NCBI GenBank assembly: GCA_964608325.1
Contig: CAZSMX010000025.1
Location: forward strand, 1 to 10,267
Direction of reading: 5' to 3'
DNA length: 10,267 bases
Source: CAZRVH01 sp964608325
Lineage (GTDB): Bacteria; Patescibacteriota; Gracilibacteria; Peribacterales; Peribacteraceae
A model generated the notes under the pieces. The model was not told the DNA's origin. It made no database searches and saw nothing but the letters and a program-made list of their open reading frames with translations. Positions 1-5,514 of the stretch are shown piece after piece. The first letter of the stretch is position 1. The number at the start of each line of letters is the position of its first letter. A program made the position numbers and the translations under genes.

Positions 1-1793
1 AGGATGCGTCCGACGAGTGCGTCGGCATCCAGCTTCACGCTGTTCTTCACTTCCTTGTACGGCGTCTCTAGGAATCCGTATTCGTTCACGCGGGAGAATC
101 CTGCCAAGTGGACCACGAGACCGATGTTCGGTCCTTCCGGCGTGGCGATCGGGCAGATGCGGCCGTAGTGGCTGGGGTGCACGTCGCGGACATCGAAGGA
201 TGCGCGCTCGCGGGAGAGTCCTCCGGGACCCATGGCGGACAAGCGGCGCTTGTGCGCGAGTTCGGAGATCGGGTTGGTCTGGTCCATGAACTGGGACAGC
301 TGGGACGATGCGAAGAATTCGCGCATCGCCGCGGTCACCGGGCGGCAGTTGATGAGCTGCGTGGGCGTCACGGCTTCCTGGTCCATCACCGTCATACGGT
401 CCTTCACGATGCGCTCGGTGCGCACGAGACCCACGCGGTACTTGTTCTGCACGAGTTCTCCCACGGAGCGGACGCGGCGGTTAGAGAGGTGATCGATATC
501 GTCGGGCGTTCCGATGCCGTTATTCAGGCGGATCATTTCCTTCAGGATTTCGACGAAGTCCTTCACCTGGAACACGCGGTGCGCCTCGTCGCTGGGGGTG
601 TCGAAATTGAAGCGGCGGTTCATCTTGTAACGCGCAATCGCTCCCATGTCGTACTTCTTGAAGTCGAAGAAGAGCGAGTCGATGAGCGACTTGGCGTTCT
701 CCGGCGTGGCGTAATCGCCCGGGCGGATGCGGCGGTAGATGCTCTGGTAGGCGTCTTCCAGCGTGCGCGCCGTGTCTTTTTCAAGGGTGTTGAGGATGAA
801 GTCGACCTCGCCTCCGGACACGTCGCTGAAGAGATCCATGATCTGCTCCTCGGTCGTGTAGCCGAACACGCGCAGAAGCTGCGTGACGGGGATCTTGCGC
901 TTGCGGTCGATCTTGCAGGAGATGACTCCGCGGCGGTCCGTTTCGACCTCGAGCCACACTCCGCGCTTCGGGATGATCTTGGCGGCGTTGTACTTCGGGA
1001 ACTCCGGCATCGAGGAGAAGAACACTCCCGGGGAGCGGACGAGCTGGTGGACGACTACGCGCTCGATACCTCCGACGATGAACGTTCCGCGGTCGGTCAT
1101 GAGCGGGATGCTTCCCAGGAAGACGTCCTGCTCCTTGATTTCGCCCGTCTCCTTGTTGATCAGCTGGACATGGCCCTTCATCGCGGCCTCGTAGGTGAGG
1201 TTGCGGCGGCGGCAGGTGTCCGGATCGTACTTGGCGGGGTCGAACGTGTGGCCCAGGATGCGCAGCTCCATCTTCTTTCCGGAGAAATCGGTGATCGGGG
1301 TGATTTCCTCGAGGAGTTCTTTCAGACCGTCCGTGAGGAACCAGCGGTAGCTCTCGATCTGCATCTCGATAAGGGACGAGATGTGCGAGATTCCCTGGTC
1401 ATCCACCATGAAGAGACGGTCGGCCAGGACCTTCTTCGGCTGGAGATGCGCGGGCAGATCCTGCGCTCCCTTGGGGACCTTCGTGCGGGGCGGCTCGAGG
1501 TACGGGATGACCTTCGGGAGGATCGCGTCATCGACGTCCATCTGGTACGTCGCGCGTCCGCCGAAATCTTTCTTCGCCGCGGGCTTCACGGCCTTCGCGG
1601 GCGTCTTCGGAGCCGTGACGGCCTTGGCCATCGGCTTCTTTGCCACCTCGGGCTTTTTGGAAACCTTCGGCGCCTCCTTTTTGGGAGCTGCCTTCTTGGC
1701 GGGAACTTTCTTCACCGCCGTCTTCTTGGGAGCGGCTTTCTTGGGTGCAGCCTTCTTGGCTGCGATCTTCTTTGCGGCTTTCTTCTTGGCCAT
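1..1793 (-). CDS. rpoB: RNA polymerase beta subunit, N-terminal 597 codons (3' end outside window)
   Basis: Catalytic beta subunit of RNA polymerase, forming with beta' the active-site cleft. Clear family motifs: QLVRSPG at about residues 250-256, DDIDHL-NRR-RSVGEL around 432-446, and the rifampicin-pocket block FFASSQLSQFMDQ starting at residue 493, followed by HKRRLSAMGPGGL and PIATPEGPNIGL. Residues matching E. coli D516, H526 and S531 are D, H and S; L533 is Met and I572 is Val. Residues 1-75 are a Lys/Ala/Pro tail (28 Lys, no Arg) with KK every five residues from residue 8 to 39. Ordinary beta sequence begins only near residue 130 (SYRWFL at 149-154). The distance from there to the rifampicin block is about 120 residues shorter than in E. 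coli, as expected if the E. coli lineage-specific insert in that region is absent. ATG at 1793 is the only ATG/GTG that includes the tail; no Shine-Dalgarno motif precedes it, only a pyrimidine-rich leader. The reading frame is open to base 1, so the gene continues left, presumably towards rpoC. Confidence 0.97.
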   Translation of the reverse strand, partial: MAKKKAAKKIAAKKAAPKKAAPKKTAVKKVPAKKAAPKKEAPKVSKKPEVAKKPMAKAVTAPKTPAKAVKPAAKKDFGGRATYQMDVDDAILPKVIPYLEPPRTKVPKGAQDLPAHLQPKKVLADRLFMVDDQGISHISSLIEMQIESYRWFLTDGLKELLEEITPITDFSGKKMELRILGHTFDPAKYDPDTCRRRNLTYEAAMKGHVQLINKETGEIKEQDVFLGSIPLMTDRGTFIVGGIERVVVHQLVRSPGVFFSSMPEFPKYNAAKIIPKRGVWLEVETDRRGVISCKIDRKRKIPVTQLLRVFGYTTEEQIMDLFSDVSGGEVDFILNTLEKDTARTLEDAYQSIYRRIRPGDYATPENAKSLIDSLFFDFKKYDMGAIARYKMNRRFNFDTPSDEAHRVFQVKDFVEILKEMIRLNNGIGTPDDIDHLSNRRVRSVGELVQNKYRVGLVRTERIVKDRMTVMDQEAVTPTQLINCRPVTAAMREFFASSQLSQFMDQTNPISELAHKRRLSAMGPGGLSRERASFDVRDVHPSHYGRICPIATPEGPNIGLVVHLAGFSRVNEYGFLETPYKEVKNSVKLDADALVGRI

Positions 1794-1810
1794 AGAGAGA
1801 AAACGGAAAA

Positions 1811-1843
1811 GAGTCGCGTGGTCTGCGGTTCCGGGGGCGACTC
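1811..1843 (-). promoter_or_regulatory. hairpin in the rpoB leader (possible attenuator)
   Basis: In the rpoB mRNA, GAGTCGC (1843-1837) pairs perfectly with GCGACTC (1817-1811) across a 19-nt loop, and TTTTCC follows, ending 18 nt before the ATG. The loop contains GACCAC (1823-1818), which can instead pair with GTGGTC upstream (1871-1866), so an alternative fold exists. The stem is short and the U-tract is brief, so an attenuator is only a possibility. Confidence 0.35.
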
Positions 1844-1911
1844 GAAAAAGGGTTCCCGGAAACTGGACCACAGCGCTCAAGACACAATCGAAAGCCAGCT
1901 GTGATGGACGG

Positions 1912-1939
1912 ATTATAGGCATCAAAAAGCGCCTGTCAA
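1912..1939 (-). promoter_or_regulatory. consensus sigma70 promoter of rpoB
   Basis: Read on the minus strand, TTGACA (1939-1934) and TATAAT (1917-1912) are separated by 16 bp. Both hexamers match the consensus perfectly. Transcription would begin near 1905 and give a leader of about 112 nt before the rpoB ATG. The -35 box lies 28 bp from the -35 box of the divergent receiver-gene promoter, so the two are back to back. Confidence 0.85.
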
Positions 1940-1967
1940 AAGGTTTTAACGTATTTGGGATTTTGAA

Positions 1968-1996
1968 TTGACCGATAATTGTAAAAAGTGTCTAAT
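1968..1996 (+). promoter_or_regulatory. promoter of the first receiver-like gene
   Basis: TTGACC (1968-1973), 17-bp spacer, TCTAAT (1991-1996). The same arrangement (TTGACT-17-TCTAAT) precedes the second receiver-like gene, and the two spacers share an AAAAAG run. This duplication is the main support for the call. The start of transcription is expected near 2003, so the coding start cannot be the ATG at 1988, which lies inside the promoter. Confidence 0.75.
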
Positions 1997-2003
1997 ACGT
2001 CGT

Positions 2004-2020
2004 CAAAACACCGTGTTTTG
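2004..2020 (+). promoter_or_regulatory. 17-bp inverted repeat at the transcription start, candidate operator (copy 1)
   Basis: CAAAACACcGTGTTTTG is a perfect palindrome of 8-bp arms around one base. It begins 7 bp after the -10 box, at the expected transcription start. A variant of the same length and at the same distance occurs before the second gene. The position suits a repressor site; it could also fold as a hairpin at the mRNA 5' end. Confidence 0.55.
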
Positions 2021-2071
2021 GCCTCGCAGACCCTTTTTGATCCTTGGTTCCACCGTGAATGGAGTATGCCA

Positions 2072-2656
2072 ATGCAGGTTCAAGCCCAAATCGACGATTT
2101 CCGCGTGCTGCTCATTGAAGAACGCGCACGCCACCTGGCCTCCGCGAACGAACTGTTCGCCCCGCTATTCCGAGCCCACGTCTCCGCCGAAATGGCCCGG
2201 ACGGCCTCGGACGCGATGCAAAAGCTGCATCAACGCGTGTTCAATTTCGACCTCGTGCTCATCAACGCCGACTTCGATGCCCCGTTTTATTCGGACAAGC
2301 GGCATCTCATGGCCCCGCATGAGGGACTGACCGCGGGCGAAGCATTCGCCCTCATGGCCGTCGAACGAGACCCGCACGTAAAATGCGTCATCGTCCGCGA
2401 CCGGAAGATCGAGATGCCCTCCCCTGCCTTTTCCAAGGAACGGGCAAAGGGCCGCGTCGCATTCGTGTCCGCAAACGACGCGAAGTGGAGCGGCTGGTGG
2501 GACGATGTCGCCAAGAAGCTCGTTTCGAGCGAAGAAGGACCCGTGCCGCAAAACGCGCCGGTCATCATCGACTGGCGCAAGGCGATCGACATCTCGGCAC
2601 TCGTTCCTGACTTCGAGCGCTACACGAGTGTCCCCGAAGCCGCGTGCGCTTCGTAA
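2072..2656 (+). CDS. receiver-like protein with the phospho-acceptor Asp replaced by Asn
   Basis: A 194-residue protein; no named family recognised with certainty. The first 110 or so residues follow a CheY-like receiver pattern: hydrophobic strand RVLLI (11-15) followed by the acidic pair E16-E17, a helix, strand FDLVLI (59-64), then TAGEAFALMAV (87-97) and the strand VKCVIV (103-108). Against the paralogue downstream, the phospho-acceptor position is N65, so ordinary phosphorylation there is not expected. A C-terminal region of about 80 residues, with WSGWW at 139-143, is longer than in the paralogue. ATG 2072 is chosen because GGAG (2061-2064) lies 7 nt upstream; ATG 2066 is too close to it and ATG 1988 falls within the promoter. 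The gene is monocistronic, between its own promoter and terminator. Likely a cytosolic signalling or regulatory protein; its partner is unknown. Confidence 0.72.
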   Translation: MQVQAQIDDFRVLLIEERARHLASANELFAPLFRAHVSAEMARTASDAMQKLHQRVFNFDLVLINADFDAPFYSDKRHLMAPHEGLTAGEAFALMAVERDPHVKCVIVRDRKIEMPSPAFSKERAKGRVAFVSANDAKWSGWWDDVAKKLVSSEEGPVPQNAPVIIDWRKAIDISALVPDFERYTSVPEAACAS

Positions 2657-2693
2657 GCCATACTCAACCATTCACTACCAAACCAAAGAAAGG

Positions 2694-2721
2694 ACCCCAG
2701 GCTACACGGCCTGGGGTTTTT
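2694..2721 (+). terminator. rho-independent terminator of the first receiver-like gene
   Basis: CCCCAGGC (2695-2702), 6-nt loop, GCCTGGGG (2709-2716), then five T (2717-2721). It lies 38 bp after the stop codon and 5 bp before the next promoter. Its stem is nearly the same as that of the terminator after the second gene. Confidence 0.9.
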
Positions 2722-2726
2722 CCATA

Positions 2727-2755
2727 TTGACTTGGCACATCAAAAAGCATCTAAT
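2727..2755 (+). promoter_or_regulatory. promoter of the second receiver-like gene
   Basis: TTGACT (2727-2732), 17-bp spacer, TCTAAT (2750-2755), matching the first unit in both boxes and in spacing. The -35 box starts right after the terminator of the first unit. The in-frame alternative start at 2732 lies inside this promoter and is ruled out. Confidence 0.75.
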
Positions 2756-2762
2756 TCCGCGT

Positions 2763-2779
2763 CAAAACACGTCGTTTTG
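2763..2779 (+). promoter_or_regulatory. 17-bp inverted repeat at the transcription start, candidate operator (copy 2)
   Basis: CAAAAC, ACGTC, GTTTTG: 6-bp arms around a 5-bp centre, beginning 7 bp after the -10 box exactly as in copy 1. Outer arms are identical between copies and only the centre differs. Flanks before the arms are also similar (CGTCGT versus CCGCGT). Confidence 0.5.
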
Positions 2780-2815
2780 ATACACACGTTCTTTTCATTT
2801 AAGGAAGCGAAACAC

Positions 2816-3268
2816 ATGCAGCCCGTCCGAGTCCTGCTGATTATGGAAGACCAAGAGTCGAAGCAAGCCGCCATGGACACGCTGCGACCATTGGTGGAAG
2901 CCCGCAAAGTGCACCTGACCGTCGCAGACGATATGGACCACGCGCTCACGGAGCTTGCGCGCAACAACTGCCCGTTTGAATTGGTGATCATGGATCTGAA
3001 CTTTTCCGACGAGTATCGGGAAAATACGGTTCTCACACTGCCGGAAAACATGCAGACGGGCCATTTCCTGGCCCTGACGGCACTCCGAGCCAACAAGAAC
3101 GTCCGCTGCGTCATCCCGATCAACGACGAACGCGACGTCAGCGGCGCGGTAGAATGCTACCGCGACCGCGCGGTGCAACTGCGAGTCCGATTCCGAGGAC
3201 AGAATCCGGAATTCAATTGGATGCCGGGCATTCTCTTGTTCTACCCGGATTTCCAATCCGCGGCATAA
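2816..3268 (+). CDS. stand-alone response-regulator receiver-like protein
   Basis: A 150-residue protein with a CheY-like outline and no output domain. Strand RVLLI (5-9) is followed by the acidic pair E11-D12; strand FELVIMD ends in D60, the expected phospho-acceptor; TGHFLALTAL (81-90) and strand VRCVIPI (96-102) follow. The usual conserved Thr/Ser and Lys of receivers are not obvious, so it is divergent. It is a paralogue of the gene upstream: RVLLI, the Phe-acidic-Leu-Val strand, the TG helix and VxCVI line up without large gaps. ATG 2816 is preceded by AAGGAAG (2801-2807). The unit has its own promoter, palindrome and terminator. Phosphorylation and partners are inferred from the fold only; no histidine kinase is present here. 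Confidence 0.75.
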   Translation: MQPVRVLLIMEDQESKQAAMDTLRPLVEARKVHLTVADDMDHALTELARNNCPFELVIMDLNFSDEYRENTVLTLPENMQTGHFLALTALRANKNVRCVIPINDERDVSGAVECYRDRAVQLRVRFRGQNPEFNWMPGILLFYPDFQSAA

Positions 3269-3293
3269 TCGTCTTTCCTTCGAAAGAACGCAG

Positions 3294-3322
3294 TCCCAGG
3301 CCACCGAGGCCTGGGATTTTTT
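3294..3322 (+). terminator. rho-independent terminator of the second receiver-like gene
   Basis: TCCCAGGCC (3294-3302), 5-nt loop, GGCCTGGGA (3308-3316), then six T (3317-3322). The core CCCAGGC/GCCTGGG is shared with the terminator at 2694. The T-tract ends one base before the stop codon of the leftward 94-residue gene, so the hairpin also sits at the end of that convergent transcript, but that direction has no T-tract. Confidence 0.9.
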
Positions 3323-3607
3323 CTATGCCACGGCACTTCGAAACGGCCCTTCACCATCGGCATTGTTATCCTCCACGCAGACGCCCTCGGGAATCACCGT
3401 CAACCCGCGCAGGAGAATCCCCAGCCGCGTCTCGTCGATCACGTAACTGATCGTAAGGGCAAATGCGCTCGTATTCATAATCCGTCCCGCATCCAACTTT
3501 TCAATCACTGCTTGCGCACGGCCGATCAACTCCTTCCGCTTCGAATCCTCCAGGGTCAGCCACTCCTCGCGGTCAAGATTCGTGCCGAGAAAAATCGTCA
3601 GATGCAT
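3323..3607 (-). CDS. hypothetical protein of 94 residues downstream of sodA
   Basis: No family recognised. The start ATG at 3607 lies 21 bp after the sodA stop, so the two are probably co-transcribed. The protein is soluble-looking: an acidic/basic helical segment (about residues 10-40), a mixed hydrophobic segment TSAFALTISYVI (46-57), a second one LGILLRGLTVI (62-72), and an acidic tail EDNNADGEG (79-87). There is no signal peptide, no clear membrane helix and only one Cys (C77). Codon use resembles the neighbours, which supports real coding. No Shine-Dalgarno motif is seen; translation may be coupled to sodA. The gene ends right at the terminator of the convergent unit. Confidence 0.65.
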   Translation of the reverse strand: MHLTIFLGTNLDREEWLTLEDSKRKELIGRAQAVIEKLDAGRIMNTSAFALTISYVIDETRLGILLRGLTVIPEGVCVEDNNADGEGPFRSAVA

Positions 3608-3628
3608 AGCGTGAAAATCGTACGCTTC

Positions 3629-4234
3629 TTACTTCGCCTCCGCGAACCGGCGTGCCACTTCGTCCCAGTTCACCACGCTCCAGAAGTTCGCCACGTAATC
3701 CGGGCGCTTGTTCTGGTAGCGCAGGTAATAGGCGTGCTCCCATACATCCAATCCGAGGATCGGGGTCTTGCCCTCCATCAGCGGAGAATCCTGGTTCGGC
3801 GTCGAGGATACTTCCAGCTTTCCATCTCTTACCGTCAGCCACGCCCAGCCGGATCCGAACTGCAGCGTCGCCTTCTCGCTGAACTTCACTTTGAAGTCCT
3901 GCACGGAACCGAAGGTATCGACCAATGCTTTTTCCAGGTCACCGGATGGCTGCGTCGTGTTCGGCGTCGTGAGCAGCGTCCAGAAGAGAGAGTGGTTCGC
4001 ATGTCCCCCGCCGTGGTTGCGCACCGCGGTCTTCTTGTCATCGGGAACTTCGTTGAAGCGGCGAAGCAGATCTTCCACGGAAAAGTTTTCCCACTCCGTG
4101 CCCGCGATCGCGGCATTCAATTTGTCGATATACGCCTGATGATGCTTCGTGTAGTGGATCTCCATCGTCTGGGCATCGATCACAGGTTCCAAGGCGGTGT
4201 AAGCGTAGGGCAGAGCGGGCAGCGAATGAGCCAT
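3629..4234 (-). CDS. sodA: superoxide dismutase, Mn-type Mn/Fe family
   Basis: Converts superoxide to oxygen and hydrogen peroxide. At 201 residues it is close to the family length (E. coli SodA 206). The N-terminal helical domain has LPALPYAYTALEP and MEIHYTKHH; the C-terminal domain has DVWEHAYYLRYQNKRPDYV. The four metal ligands are H27, H81 (in HANHSLFW), D163 and H167. GGGHANHSLFW and Q148 in NQDSPLM are features of the Mn form rather than the Fe form, though cambialistic activity cannot be excluded. No signal peptide, so it is cytosolic. It is divergent from femAB and is followed by the 94-residue gene. Upstream there is no Shine-Dalgarno motif; the leader reads CCTCC instead. A weak promoter match on the minus strand (TTGGGA, 18 bp, TACACT, about 4288-4259) is too poor to call. 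Confidence 0.96.
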   Translation of the reverse strand: MAHSLPALPYAYTALEPVIDAQTMEIHYTKHHQAYIDKLNAAIAGTEWENFSVEDLLRRFNEVPDDKKTAVRNHGGGHANHSLFWTLLTTPNTTQPSGDLEKALVDTFGSVQDFKVKFSEKATLQFGSGWAWLTVRDGKLEVSSTPNQDSPLMEGKTPILGLDVWEHAYYLRYQNKRPDYVANFWSVVNWDEVARRFAEAK

Positions 4235-4310
4235 AAAAGCGGGAGGAAAGTAGATACGAAAGTGTACGCCGGAAACCCGGGAACTCCCAAGGAAATACTC
4301 CGTTTTCCGC

Positions 4311-4316
4311 TATACT
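4311..4316 (+). promoter_or_regulatory. possible -10 box of the femAB-family gene
   Basis: TATACT stands in the divergent sodA/femAB interval (4235-4400) with no good -35 box at 17 bp. If used, transcription would begin near 4323. That is the first base of an in-frame ATC codon lying about where FemAB proteins normally begin. Confidence 0.3.
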
Positions 4317-4400
4317 TCGCACATCGAAACCCGCCTCCTCGCATCTCCGGCAGATCTGGACCGATACCACGCGTGGATCGCCTCGCACCCGCAGGCGACC

Positions 4401-5306
4401 TTGTGGCAGTCTCTGGAATGGAAGGAATACCAGGAAGCGCTTGGCAGGCAGACGCGTCTGTATGGCGTACTGGAAAACGATGAAATCGTCGCAAGCGCCC
4501 TCGTTGTGATCGACCGTACCAGTTTCGGGCTGGGCGCGTGGGATATTCCGAGGGGGCCGATCTGGGAGAATGGGGCGTCGGGCGTCGGAGAATTACTCGA
4601 ACAAATCGTGACCGATGCGAAAGATCACAAGTGCCTTTCAATCTTTCTTTCACCGACCGCCCCCCTATCCCCTACCCCCCACGCCCCACTCCCCTCGCCT
4701 TCCCCCCGCCACGAACAACCCGAGGCAACCCGCATCGTCGACATTTCCAAGGACGACGAAGCGATCCTGGCCCAGATGCATCAGAAGGGCAGGTATAACA
4801 TCAAGGTGGCCCAGAAGAACGGTGTGTCCGTCCGTCTATCACGGGAGATCCAGGCTTACTACGATCTCATGAAACAGACGGGCGAACGCGACCGGTTCGG
4901 CATCAAGCCGCTATCGCACTACAAGGCCTTCCTGGAGCGTCTTCCAGGCACGTTCCTCCTCCTTGCCTATAAGGAGGAAACGCCTATCGCAGGGCTCCTG
5001 GGATGCGTTTATGGCGATACGGGCATCTACTACTATGGAGCCTCGTCCCATGAGCATAGGGCGCTCATGGCACCCTACCTGCTGCAATGGGAAGCCATCC
5101 AATACTGCAAGAAGCAGGGGTGCACGTCGTATGACTTGCTTGGGGTGGCTCCGGAGGGATCGGGCGATAGTCATCCCTGGGCCGGCATCAGCTGGTTCAA
5201 GGAGAAATTCGGCGGCGCTTTCATCACCTATCCGCCGGAGCAGCAGATCGTACTGAGGCCGTTTGCAAGCATGCTCCTGAGGCTGAAGCGAAAGATTCTG
5301 GGATAA
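4401..5306 (+). CDS. FemA/FemB-family peptidoglycan aminoacyltransferase
   Basis: FemAB proteins transfer amino acids from aminoacyl-tRNA to peptidoglycan precursors at the inner face of the membrane; the fold is two GNAT-like domains. From the TTG at 4401 it has 301 residues. Family signs: QMHQKGRYNIKVAQKNGV (125-142), TFLLLAYKEETPIAGLL (184-200), YYYGASSHEHRALMAPYLLQWEAI (210-233) and AGISWFKEKFGG (261-272). The frame is open upstream to a stop at 4251 and encodes AWIASHPQATLWQSLEW across the TTG, which looks like the normal family N-terminus. The true start is therefore probably earlier, near 4323, but no ATG, GTG or TTG is available there (only ATC 4323 and CTG 4356). Residues 83-107 form a Pro-rich linker encoded by C-tracts. 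The C-terminus LLRLKRKILG is basic. The substrate amino acid cannot be told. Confidence 0.88.
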   Translation: MWQSLEWKEYQEALGRQTRLYGVLENDEIVASALVVIDRTSFGLGAWDIPRGPIWENGASGVGELLEQIVTDAKDHKCLSIFLSPTAPLSPTPHAPLPSPSPRHEQPEATRIVDISKDDEAILAQMHQKGRYNIKVAQKNGVSVRLSREIQAYYDLMKQTGERDRFGIKPLSHYKAFLERLPGTFLLLAYKEETPIAGLLGCVYGDTGIYYYGASSHEHRALMAPYLLQWEAIQYCKKQGCTSYDLLGVAPEGSGDSHPWAGISWFKEKFGGAFITYPPEQQIVLRPFASMLLRLKRKILG

Positions 5307-5322
5307 GTCCTAACTCATTCAA

Positions 5323-5425
5323 CCTCACCCCGACCCTCTCCGCCTTGCGGAGAGGGAGGCAAAGCATATTTCAACGTTGGGTATCCCTCTCCTCCCAGGA
5401 GAGGGTGCCCGAAGGGCGGGTGAGG
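5323..5425. repeat. BIME/REP-like palindromic element
   Basis: The outer inverted repeat CCTCACCC (5323-5330) / GGGTGAGG (5418-5425) encloses two hairpins. The first is CCCTCTCCGC / GCGGAGAGGG (5334-5343 and 5347-5356, loop CTT). The second is CCCTCTCCT / AGGAGAGGG (5385-5393 and 5397-5405, loop CCC). The two hairpins share the CCCTCTCC arm. It lies between the convergent femAB and SLH genes, a typical place for such elements. Sequences of this CCTCACCC...CCCTCTCC type are dispersed in many bacterial genomes. Copy number in this genome is not visible. Confidence 0.7.
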
Positions 5426-5445
5426 ACATAAAAAATCCTTCCACA

Positions 5446-5476
5446 CAAAAAAGGCCCCCGCTATGCGGGGGCCTTT
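5446..5476 (-). terminator. rho-independent terminator of the SLH gene
   Basis: On the minus strand AAGGCCCCCGC (5475-5465), 3-nt loop and GCGGGGGCCTT (5461-5451) form an 11-bp stem ending in a run of T (complement of the A-tract 5447-5452). It lies about 40 bp after the SLH stop. The other strand has only TTTCTCT after the stem, so it may act weakly for the rightward femAB transcript too. Confidence 0.92.
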
Positions 5477-5514
5477 CTCTACGCGATTAAGCGAAGCGAG
5501 GATACGAAGAGGTA

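Noticed and set aside
108..1904. Long rightward open frame of 598 codons over rpoB
   Set aside because: It is antisense to a clear RpoB, with no family motifs and a composition typical of the reverse of a GC-rich gene.
1988..2071. Upstream ATG start for the first receiver-like gene
   Set aside because: It lies within the promoter (before the expected transcription start); ATG 2072 has GGAG at the right distance.
3512..4483. Rightward open frame of 323 codons over sodA
   Set aside because: Shadow of sodA and its neighbour; all four metal ligands and family motifs are on the minus strand.
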